A stretch of 6,619 nt of DNA from the NCBI GenBank assembly GCA_021839785.1, contig JAKCAB010000201.1:1-6619 (forward strand), read 5' to 3'. Below are positions 1 through 6,619 of this stretch, piece after piece (position 1 is the first letter of the stretch; each line of letters begins with the position of its first letter). The DNA comes from a bacterium. GTDB taxonomy: Bacteria; Verrucomicrobiota; Verrucomicrobiae; Limisphaerales; J093. Under the pieces are notes generated by a model. The model saw only the letters and a program-made list of their open reading frames with translations, was not told the DNA's origin and made no database searches. The translations under genes were made by a program, and so were the position numbers.

Positions 1-19
1 TTCCAATCCCTCACCGGTA

Positions 20-41
20 GGGCTGCGCTGTCGCGCAGCCC
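20..41. repeat. Perfect GC-rich inverted repeat (9-bp stem, 4-nt loop)
   Basis: GGGCTGCGC (20-28) and GCGCAGCCC (33-41) pair perfectly around the loop TGTC. No T-run follows on the plus strand, so a classical intrinsic terminator is unlikely in that direction. It lies just upstream of the transposase remnant. It resembles short palindromes scattered between genes in related genomes, but that comparison is from memory and cannot be tested in one window. Confidence 0.6.
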
Positions 42-78
42 CGCAACGTTCCCCCACGTGGACGGCGCAAACAAATGA

Positions 79-228
79 ATCAGGCGGCAGTGGCTGGAGC
101 GACACAAACGGTTTGTGCCGCATTTCATCCCGACCAGTTCCAGTTGGGTGAACTTGGTGGAGCGGTGGTTTCGGGAGCTCACCGACAAAGCGGTGCGGCG
201 CGGTGGTCTCGGTCACAGCGGCAAGACA
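79..228 (+). pseudogene. IS630-family transposase remnant (C-terminal part)
   Basis: Read on the plus strand from 79, the peptide contains QWLERHKRFVPHFIPTSSSW followed by VNLVERWFRELTDKAVRRG. This matches the conserved C-terminal block of IS630/Tc1-like DDE transposases (pattern W-L-x-H-x-R-F...H-F-x-P-T-S-x-S-W-x-N-x-V-E-R-W-F), which includes the last catalytic acidic residue, E of VERWF. An in-frame TGA at 76-78 cuts it off from anything upstream. The first 78 bases show only a doubtful trace of the preceding domain (a V-D pair near 55-60). After about 228 the family pattern stops, although the frame stays open because it runs antisense to the next gene. It is a decayed fragment, not a working element. 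No terminal inverted repeats or target duplication could be identified. Confidence 0.75.
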
Positions 229-324
229 CAAGAAGCCGCTGACGCTGCGAGAGGCGCAAGCGGTTCAGCGCCACCGGTAGTGCGCTATGACGCGCGCGTT
301 CCCAGCGGAGCAGGTTGGCGAAAC

Positions 325-1887
325 TTAGCGCGGGCGGTAGCTCAACGCGAGGCGGCGGCGCAGTTCCTCGCGGTTGGCCGCATCGCGAAACTCCACCGGA
401 TTGAAATCGTCCGTGAGCACCTGGCCATGCGCCGGGTCCACGCTGATCCGGCTGTTGAACGCGTCTTCCGCTCCGACCCGCACCACCTCCGGCACACGGG
501 CAAAGTCCATCCCCCGCCGCACGGTCAGCTCGGGTTGATCCGATCCGACCAGGAAGACGTTGCCGTTGCCCGAGGCGTGAATGCGCTGACTGGCGAACAC
601 CGCCCCGAGGGTCCGCGCCAGCGACGCGATCATGAAATCCTTCCCGGTCTCGAAGTCGCCAAATGCGTTCATGACCAGCACGCCGCCGGGTTTCAGGCAG
701 CGGCGCATGGCGGCGAAGGCCTCGCGCGTCATCAGGTGCGACGGCGGCGATTCGCCGAGGAAGGCGTCGAGCAGAATTACGTCGTAACGGTTGGTGGTCA
801 GCGTCACGAACTGGCGGCCGTCGCCGATCGCCAGGTGCACCTTCGCCGGCTCGAAATCGAAGTACTTCTCCGCCAGCGGCACCACCGCGGGGTTGATTTC
901 AACGACCTGCACGTTGGCGCCTTCACGGGCGAACTGCATGGGCACGATCCCGACACCCATGCCGATGCACAACACGTCGCGCGTTTCCACCGCGTACGTT
1001 TGTGCCAGACCGTACAGCATGTAGCTGAACAGCGACACGCTCTGCCGGGTCTGCGGCTCGTAGCTGTTCTGGGTAAGCAGGTCGTTCAGGTAATAGCGTC
1101 GCTGGCCCGAGTCGTCTTCGATGACCTGGAGCATGCCGAAGTTCGAGTTGCCCCGGTACAACTCATGCCAGCCCGGCTGCATTGCCAGCATCGGCTGCGC
1201 CGCGCCGATGAAGCCGCCGAACGCCCCCAAGCCGCCGAAGAACAGCACCGGTGGCAGCGCCTTGCGCTCCCAGATCGCGAAGTAAATCGCCGCCACGACC
1301 AGCAACGCTGCCGCACATGCATACATCGTCACCGAGTTCGCCAACCGCGGGATAAGCACGTAGCTGATCAACACCGTGCCGGCCACGCTGCCGAGCGTGC
1401 CCAGCGAGATCAGCCGGCCGACGATGCGCCCCACGTTTTCGAGCGTGGCGGTCAACATGCGGGCGAAAAAAGGTCCCACCATCGCCAACAGCGCCAGCGG
1501 CACGAAGAACAACAACAGCGCGCCCAGGAGCGAGCCGACCGGCAGGCTGAACCGCAAACAGAAGTACGCCGCCGGCTCCGCCACCGGCACGGAAACGCAG
1601 AGCCAGACGCCGGCCGCGGCGATGCCGCCATAAATCCAGGCCAGCCGCGGCGAGGTGTCCGCCAGCCAGCCACCCGCGGCGTAGCCCGCCGCCAGGGCCA
1701 GCAGCGTGACGCCGATTTGGGCGGTCCAGACGAAGTGCGAGGTGCCGAAGTACGGGGCCAGCAGCTTCGCGCCGAGAATCTCGATGATCATCACCGCCGC
1801 CCCCGTCGTGGTGGCGGTGAACAGCAGGAAACGACGCAGCCCCGGGGCAAGTTCCCGGCGGGGCGCGGTGGCGTGGGCGTTTTTCAC
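325..1887 (-). CDS. Membrane-embedded spermidine-synthase-like protein (7 TM + methyltransferase-fold domain)
   Basis: A 520-residue protein from a GTG at 1887, ending in TAA at 325-327. Residues about 18-236 hold roughly seven hydrophobic segments (near 18-38, 51-76, 83-110, 119-145, 152-180, 186-206, 212-236). Residues about 240-520 form a Rossmann-fold domain of the spermidine synthase superfamily: YLNDLLTQNSY (about 268-276), a glycine loop IGMGVGI (308-314), the ribose-binding acid in VVE (E330), GDGR (355-358), YDVILLDAF (368-376) and the terminal LTDDFNPVE (491-499). This matches the bacterial fused membrane/spermidine-synthase-like proteins, usually annotated as such without a proven reaction. 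The canonical GGGDGG loop and the second aspartate of the DSxD catalytic motif are not visible (D374 is kept), so aminopropyl transfer to putrescine is doubtful. The start was chosen because homologues begin about 15-20 residues before the first helix; an ATG at 1944 in the same frame would add 19 residues. No clear ribosome site precedes either. Confidence 0.88.
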   Translation of the reverse strand: MKNAHATAPRRELAPGLRRFLLFTATTTGAAVMIIEILGAKLLAPYFGTSHFVWTAQIGVTLLALAAGYAAGGWLADTSPRLAWIYGGIAAAGVWLCVSVPVAEPAAYFCLRFSLPVGSLLGALLLFFVPLALLAMVGPFFARMLTATLENVGRIVGRLISLGTLGSVAGTVLISYVLIPRLANSVTMYACAAALLVVAAIYFAIWERKALPPVLFFGGLGAFGGFIGAAQPMLAMQPGWHELYRGNSNFGMLQVIEDDSGQRRYYLNDLLTQNSYEPQTRQSVSLFSYMLYGLAQTYAVETRDVLCIGMGVGIVPMQFAREGANVQVVEINPAVVPLAEKYFDFEPAKVHLAIGDGRQFVTLTTNRYDVILLDAFLGESPPSHLMTREAFAAMRRCLKPGGVLVMNAFGDFETGKDFMIASLARTLGAVFASQRIHASGNGNVFLVGSDQPELTVRRGMDFARVPEVVRVGAEDAFNSRISVDPAHGQVLTDDFNPVEFRDAANREELRRRLALSYRPR

Positions 1888-2177
1888 CCGCTTGTTGTAG
1901 CGATGCGGTCGGTGCGGTTCAAGCGGCGCGGAGCACCCCGGCATTCGCCGGTTCCGCGTCACAGCACGGTGACCCCGCCAACCTGCTCCCGGCTGGCTGG
2001 CCCCCTGGTTTGCCGCTTTCCCGGCGCAGGACCTCGGAACGCTTTCGCCTCTTGGCGACATACGCATCGATTGTGCGCGCCCTCCTCGCTCCATCACATC
2101 AGCTATGCAACTCCGTTCGGGTGACCTGGTCCCTCGGTTGGCGCGTGAGATCGGCGTGGGCGAAACGGCCCGGACCT

Positions 2178-2456
2178 TTACGCCGTGGAGTCCTGTCGAG
2201 AGCTGGTGCCAGGACAACCGGGCCCTCGCCTGGGACTCCCCAAGGTCTGCAATGCGCTGCAACCGAACGCGGGCCCGTTGTCGGCGCGGCGGGACCGCTC
2301 CCTTCGGCCCACAGAAGTTTTCCCGGCTTTGTATTCGTCCTGGCCCTCGCCATTCGCGCCGGCGTAACCGCCCTCACCGGCGACGCGCCGGAGCTCGACT
2401 TCGAAGCCGCGGTTGGCGGTGAAGTCTTGGGGGCTGTTGGATGGGAAGCGGGCCAT
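2178..2456 (-). CDS. Possible small or truncated ORF, unrecognised
   Basis: Translation from the ATG at 2456 (or an in-frame GTG at 2468) begins MARFPSNSPQDFTANRGFEV and continues with a glycine/glutamate-rich stretch to about 2325. This first part uses codons like the confident genes (mostly G or C in third position, few rare codons). From about 2325 to the stop at 2178-2180 the frame contains AGG, CGA, AGT and TCT codons and reads like non-coding DNA. I do not recognise the family. It may be the 5' end of a gene truncated or frameshifted near 2325, or chance. It lies downstream of the displaced cupin-gene end on the same strand, with a hairpin between them. Confidence 0.22.
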   Translation of the reverse strand: MARFPSNSPQDFTANRGFEVELRRVAGEGGYAGANGEGQDEYKAGKTSVGRRERSRRADNGPAFGCSALQTLGSPRRGPGCPGTSSRQDSTA

Positions 2457-2460
2457 CTTT

Positions 2461-2515
2461 TTGCCCACAAAACAGAGCGGCGGCCGATGTTGCCGTCAGC
2501 CGCCGTTGCGGGCAA
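2461..2515 (-). terminator. Bipartite hairpin, possible terminator of the minus-strand gene set
   Basis: An outer pair TTGCCC (2461-2466)/GGGCAA (2510-2515) encloses an inner perfect 7-bp stem CGGCGGC (2478-2484)/GCCGCCG (2499-2505). Read on the minus strand the inner stem is followed by CTCTGTTTT, a weak T-run. It lies 35 bases beyond the stop of the displaced cupin-gene end and 85 beyond the antitoxin stop, a reasonable place to end transcription of the 4380-2600 unit. The T-run is short and interrupted, so this is a candidate only. Confidence 0.35.
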
Positions 2516-2549
2516 ATGACAACGGCGACGGAGCACCGCCCGGTTGGTG

Positions 2550-2612
2550 TCAGTTGAACTTGTTCTTCCGGTACGCGCCCATCTCCGGCGCGTCGAGGTT
2601 CACTTCGGGGCC
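2550..2612 (-). repeat. Displaced copy of the cupin gene 3' end (direct repeat, copy A)
   Basis: These 63 bases match 3112-3174 at 58 of 63 positions, in the same orientation, 562 bases away. On the minus strand they read GPEVNLDAPEMGAYRKNKFN followed by TGA, against GPEVNPSAPELGAYRKNKFN and TGA in the intact gene. The differences are a few substitutions with the frame and stop kept, so copy A looks like the end of a related gene version and not random decay. Similarity ends sharply at both edges. In another frame its first bases also encode the last residues and stop (2600-2602) of the antitoxin-like gene. Confidence 0.9.
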
Positions 2613-2824
2613 AGTTCGGTCTGGCGGCGAATCAAAGCCGCCAGGCCACGCAACGCTTCGTTGACCTGCCCCGGAGAATGGAACACCTCCGCCACGTCGG
2701 GTTCGAGGACGACGACGTTGGTGCCTTCGGCGTAACGCCGCAGATATTTGCCGCGCACGCCGCGGGTGAAATCGTATTCGGCGGCCATGTCGCCGGCAGC
2801 TTTGGGCTTACGTGGTTTGCTCAT
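2600..2824 (-). CDS. Antitoxin-like protein paired with the BrnT toxin
   Basis: A 74-residue protein starting at the ATG at 2824, inside the end of the toxin gene (17-base overlap), with a weak purine-rich AAAGA before the start. Residues 16-27 read EYDFTRGVRGKY, a motif like the YDFSKGxRG stretch of BrnA-type antitoxins. The rest fits a small ribbon-helix-helix-like fold: strand TNVVVL (35-40), helix EPDVAEVF (41-48), second helix VNEALRGLAALIRR (54-67). I know similar small proteins encoded next to DUF497 toxins, but it is not a standard BrnA. By analogy it would bind and neutralise the toxin and might repress the operon; that is inferred. The final codons (APK and TGA) fall inside the displaced copy of the cupin gene end, so the natural C-terminus may have been altered. 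An internal ATG at 2788 is a less likely start. Confidence 0.78.
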   Translation of the reverse strand: MSKPRKPKAAGDMAAEYDFTRGVRGKYLRRYAEGTNVVVLEPDVAEVFHSPGQVNEALRGLAALIRRQTELAPK

Positions 2825-3107
2825 AGGTCTTTCGTTCTTTCCGGCTCGCCGGACGGGCGCTGATGACGCGCAGATTGTCGCCCCGTGCGGTGTGAACCAC
2901 AACCAGCAATCGCCCGGTGTGTGAGCGCCCGAGGATGGTGAACCGCTTTTCGACAGCGGAGTGCTCTGGGTCGGGAATGGTCAGCGAGCGCGGGTCGCCA
3001 AACACCGTGGCGGCCTCCACGAACGAGACGCCGTGCTTGGCGAGATTGTCAGCCGCCTTGCGCGGATCCCATTCGAAGTGGAGCAACACGGGGTCGGGCG
3101 GCGCCAC
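2808..3107 (-). CDS. brnT: BrnT-family toxin (DUF497, RelE-like ribonuclease)
   Basis: A 99-residue protein with the full DUF497/BrnT pattern: HFEWDPRKAADNLAKHGVSF (10-29), EAATVFGDP (31-39), a D-P-E-H segment (46-49), EKRFTILGRSHTGRLLVVV (53-71), and NLRVISARPASRKERKTYE (78-96). Family length is about 90-100 residues, so it appears complete. BrnT proteins have a RelE-like fold and inhibit translation by cutting RNA; activity here is inferred from the family. The GTG at 3107 lies 4 bases after the cupin gene stop, suggesting translational coupling. A GTG at 3089, closer to the usual family start just before FEWD, is possible; neither has a clear ribosome site. The toxin-first order and overlap with the next gene are typical of brnT modules. 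Confidence 0.9.
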   Translation of the reverse strand: MAPPDPVLLHFEWDPRKAADNLAKHGVSFVEAATVFGDPRSLTIPDPEHSAVEKRFTILGRSHTGRLLVVVHTARGDNLRVISARPASRKERKTYEQTT

Positions 3108-3111
3108 CGTT

Positions 3112-4380
<1,269 letters not shown>

Positions 4381-4859
4381 GTTGTTCAATCAGTTAAATC
4401 GGCAAAAACTTAGATCGAACCAACGGCGTTAGGCGAGACCAAAAGAAGTACCGCATTAGGCGGCGACGATAGATGATTCTGGAACCCAAACCGAGCTGCT
4501 CGTCCCGACCTCAGAATTGGAAACTGCCACCACCCCTGGCTCGCCCTCAGGGCCACAGCCGGGAAAAACCGACCGGGCTGTCGCGAGCCTGCAAGGGGCC
4601 CGGCTGACCCCAAGACCTGATTGACGACGGCAGTCCGCCGGCTGGGGAACGGCGTGGGGCGATGAGCTTGTTCGGTTCTCACCGTCAGCCCCGAGGGGCT
4701 GGATCCGGATCGGCCACCGAGCCGGGAAACCACCGCGCTGAAACCGACGATGGCGCGCCTCCCCCCGTTGCGATCGCCGAATACTCCGCCGCCGGGTTTC
4801 GGCGCGCCGGGTTTGCGCTGGACATAGAACGCCCGGTTGTCTTCGCTTGCAGGGTTTCC
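4381..4859. other. Divergent intergenic region between the cupin and DUF5916 genes
   Basis: These 479 bases separate two genes transcribed away from each other and should hold both promoters. The 60 bases next to the cupin gene are clearly more A/T-rich than the rest, as expected for a promoter, but no good -35/-10 pair stands out. The remainder is GC-rich and open in several frames without coding-like content. It holds the palindrome listed at 4686-4701 and two GGCGCGCC octamers (4752-4759 and 4801-4808). No RNA gene was recognised. Confidence 0.5.
4686..4701. repeat. Perfect 16-bp palindromic hairpin
   Basis: CAGCCCC (4686-4692) and GGGGCTG (4695-4701) are perfectly complementary around GA. 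The core AGCCCCGAGGGGCT recalls the AGCCCCGAAGGGGCT-type palindromes that I associate with intergenic DNA of planctomycetes and verrucomicrobia; this link is from memory. It could also be an operator or an RNA hairpin in the leader of the DUF5916 gene. Confidence 0.5.
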
Positions 4860-6619
4860 ATGCTGGGCCGCCCTCAATTTCTGCTCTTTTGGGCGCTATG
4901 GCTGAACCAGTGCTTTGACTGGTCTGGCGTCGCGGCCGAACTGCCGCCTCGGGATGGGGATGGGGCGGGCGCGGTGGATTCCACCGGAATCGGTTGGCGC
5001 CGTCCGTCCATCCAGGCGGTCCGGGTCGTGCATGGTCCAGCGATTGACGGGCGCCTGGACGACGCGGTCTGGGCATGCGCTCCGGTGGGCGGGCCGCTGT
5101 ATGAGTCGTACCAACATCCCGGCCAGTTCATGACCGAGCGCACCGAATTCCGCGTCTTGTACGACGACAAGAACCTCTACATCGGCGTGTGGTGTTTTGA
5201 CTCGGATCCCGCCGGGATCCTCGCCCGCGAGATGGAACACGATGGCCGCGTTTCAGACGACTACTGCTACGTGCTGCTCGACACGTTTCACGACCGGCGC
5301 AACGGCTACCTGTTCACGGTCGAGCCACTGGGCGCACGCTCGGAATCGCTCGTGACCGACAACACCGTAGTGAATCGCAACTGGGATGGCCTCTGGTGGG
5401 CGCGCACCAGCCGGGACGCCGAAGGTTGGAAGGTTGAAATCGCCATCCCGTTCAAGACCCTGAGTTTCAATCCGGTCAACTCGACGTGGGGCTTCAACCT
5501 GGAGCGGCAAATCCGTCGCAAATATGAAGTCGGCCGCTGGGCCTCGCCGCGGCGCGAAGTGGGCGGCTACATGCCATCGGGCGCAGGCGAGTTGACGGGC
5601 CTCCACGGGCTGAAGCAGGGATTGGGGCTGGAATTCTCGCCCTACCTCAAAGGCCGTTACTCAGGGCGCAATTCCCAGGACGACTGGACCGGCGACCTCG
5701 GCGGCGAGGCGCGCTATCGCATCACGCCGTATCTCTCCGGCACGCTCAGCTACAACACCGACTTTGCCGAAACGGAGGTGGACCTTCGGCAAATCAACTT
5801 CACGCGGTTCCCGTTATTCTTGCCGGAAAAGCGGGCTTTCTTTCTAGAAGACAGTGGCATCTTCGAATACGGCGGGCTCGGTGGCAGCGGCCTGGGGCCG
5901 GTCCTGCTTCCCTATTTCAGCCGGCGGATTGGGTTGTCCGCCGAAGGCGAGCCCGTGCCCATTCTGCTGGCGGGAAAGGTTGCCGGACGAATGGGTAAGT
6001 ACAATCTCGGCGTGCTGGATGCGGTGCTGGACGACCACGCTGACCTCGGCCGGCAAAACACCTTTGTCGGCCGCCTCTCGCGCAATGTGCTCGAACAATC
6101 CACCGTCGGGGCGCTGGCGACGGTAGGCGATCCCAACTCGGAGGAGAACAATGCGTTGTTCGGGCCGGACTTCAACTTCCGCACCAGCCGGTTTCTCGGC
6201 CGCCACGTGCTGGAAGCCCACGCGTTTGCCCTGGGCACATGGACCGAACACCAATCCCGGACCTTCGGCTCTTCATACGGCGTCACTGTGCGGTATCCCA
6301 ATGATCCCTGGTCGGCACACCTGGACTACCTCGCAATTGACGACGCCTTTCATCCCGCGCTGGGTTACGTGCGGCAGGCCGGGGTGCGCGGGTATGGCGC
6401 CGGCCTCGAATACGCGCCCCGCCCCGAACGTTCCCGGCTGATCCGTAATTATGTCTTCGAAACGCAGAACGTCTGGTACACCGGCTTGGACAACGCACTC
6501 GACAACGCGGCGTTTCTCTTGAGACCCTTCGGCCTTCACTTCGACAGCGATGACCAGTTCTCGGTGTTCGTCGTCCGGAATTTTGACCGGCTCCAGGCCG
6601 ATTTCGACATTGCCAAGGG
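4860..6619 (+). CDS. Secreted CBM9-like/DUF5916 protein, 3' end outside window
   Basis: The frame is open from the ATG at 4860 to the end of the window (586 codons plus 2 bases), so the C-terminus is missing; the family is usually some 700-850 residues. A short hydrophobic start (FLLFWALWL, 7-15) ending near SGVAA (22-26) looks like a signal peptide. Residues about 51-205 form a CBM9-like beta-sandwich, from AVRVVHGPAIDGRLDDAVW (53-71) through FRVLYDDKNLYIGVWCFD (97-114) to GWKVEIAIPFKTLSF (189-203). From about 215 the sequence is DUF5916, with the hallmark LPEKRAFFLEDSGIF (321-335) and YFSRRIGLSAEGEPVPILLAGK (352-373). The alternating aromatic/polar strands after 260 suggest an outer-membrane beta-barrel. 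The family's function is unproven; carbohydrate binding or import is only suggested by the CBM9-like domain. A weak AGGG (4851-4854) sits five bases before the start. Confidence 0.9.
   Translation, partial: MLGRPQFLLFWALWLNQCFDWSGVAAELPPRDGDGAGAVDSTGIGWRRPSIQAVRVVHGPAIDGRLDDAVWACAPVGGPLYESYQHPGQFMTERTEFRVLYDDKNLYIGVWCFDSDPAGILAREMEHDGRVSDDYCYVLLDTFHDRRNGYLFTVEPLGARSESLVTDNTVVNRNWDGLWWARTSRDAEGWKVEIAIPFKTLSFNPVNSTWGFNLERQIRRKYEVGRWASPRREVGGYMPSGAGELTGLHGLKQGLGLEFSPYLKGRYSGRNSQDDWTGDLGGEARYRITPYLSGTLSYNTDFAETEVDLRQINFTRFPLFLPEKRAFFLEDSGIFEYGGLGGSGLGPVLLPYFSRRIGLSAEGEPVPILLAGKVAGRMGKYNLGVLDAVLDDHADLGRQNTFVGRLSRNVLEQSTVGALATVGDPNSEENNALFGPDFNFRTSRFLGRHVLEAHAFALGTWTEHQSRTFGSSYGVTVRYPNDPWSAHLDYLAIDDAFHPALGYVRQAGVRGYGAGLEYAPRPERSRLIRNYVFETQNVWYTGLDNALDNAAFLLRPFGLHFDSDDQFSVFVVRNFDRLQADFDIAK

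Larger units (their letters stand above)
1888..2549. other. Gene-poor stretch with no confident coding region
   Basis: Open frames exist on both strands, but they give arginine-, serine- and proline-rich translations with rare-looking codons and no recognisable motif. The notable contents are a short coding-like fragment (about 2325-2468, minus) and a hairpin (2461-2515), listed separately. A small perfect hairpin CCGGC-attc-GCCGG at 1938-1951 lies upstream of the membrane protein gene, with the alternative ATG start of that gene in its loop. The promoter of the 325-1887 gene should lie here, but no convincing -35/-10 pair was seen. Confidence 0.5.

Noticed and set aside
221..300. Continuation of the transposase in another frame (KKPLTLREAQAV-like peptide)
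   Set aside because: The peptide is short, ends at a stop and does not match the IS630 C-terminal pattern; a frameshifted tail cannot be supported.
115..2124. A 669-codon open frame on the plus strand from a GTG
   Set aside because: Apart from the transposase remnant at its start it runs antisense to the spermidine-synthase-like gene. Its histidine-, arginine- and glutamine-rich translation is the typical mirror of a GC-rich gene.
1888..2262. A 125-residue N-terminal extension of the membrane protein
   Set aside because: It is arginine/serine-rich with no motif, and homologues start shortly before the first membrane helix. The GTG at 1887 fits that position.
2010..2536. Overlapping open frames on both strands between the membrane protein gene and the toxin locus
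   Set aside because: No domain, no consistent codon use over their length and mutual overlap. Only the short 2325-2468 minus-strand part is worth a low-confidence entry.
4752..4808. Two GGCGCGCC octamers 49 bases apart as a regulatory pair
   Set aside because: Such GC palindromes are expected by chance in this base composition, and no longer similarity surrounds them.
4410..5076. Minus-strand open frames of 155 and 206 codons upstream of and overlapping the DUF5916 start
   Set aside because: Proline/arginine/serine-rich translations without motifs; they run through the intergenic region and antisense to the CBM9-like domain.
5844..6301. Minus-strand open frames of 136 and 129 codons
   Set aside because: They are antisense to the DUF5916 domain, which has recognisable family motifs on the plus strand.

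Overview
The window looks like a GC-rich bacterial chromosome (roughly 60-65% G+C by eye) of the Verrucomicrobiota/Planctomycetota type. This placement is an inference. It rests on a CBM9-like/DUF5916 outer-surface protein, a phosphomannose-isomerase-like cupin with relatives I associate with those phyla, a seven-helix membrane protein fused to a spermidine-synthase-like domain, and weak or absent Shine-Dalgarno sequences. No rRNA, tRNA or CRISPR array was seen.

Layout. Positions 1-230 hold a GC hairpin and a truncated, stop-containing remnant of an IS630-family transposase on the plus strand. Positions 325-1887 (minus) encode the membrane/spermidine-synthase-like protein. Positions 1888-2549 have no confident gene; they contain one possible gene fragment (about 2325-2468, minus) and a hairpin. 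Positions 2600-4380 (minus) form a compact three-gene set: the cupin protein, then 4 bases after its stop a BrnT-family toxin, then a small antitoxin-like gene overlapping the toxin by 17 bases. Positions 4381-4859 are a divergent intergenic region. Positions 4860-6619 (plus) encode a secreted CBM9-like/DUF5916 protein that runs off the window.

The most unusual structure is around the toxin-antitoxin pair. The last 63 bases of the cupin gene (3112-3174) are repeated in direct orientation, at 58/63 identity, on the far side of the pair (2550-2612). The second copy still reads, in its own frame, as a variant of the cupin C-terminus with its stop codon, and it also supplies the antitoxin's last codons and stop. 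The pair therefore sits precisely between two versions of the same gene end, which suggests insertion or recombination at the 3' end of the cupin gene. Apart from this I see ordinary accessory chromosome: two genes (membrane/spermidine-synthase-like and DUF5916) whose families are recognisable but whose substrates are unknown, and no convincing large undescribed system.
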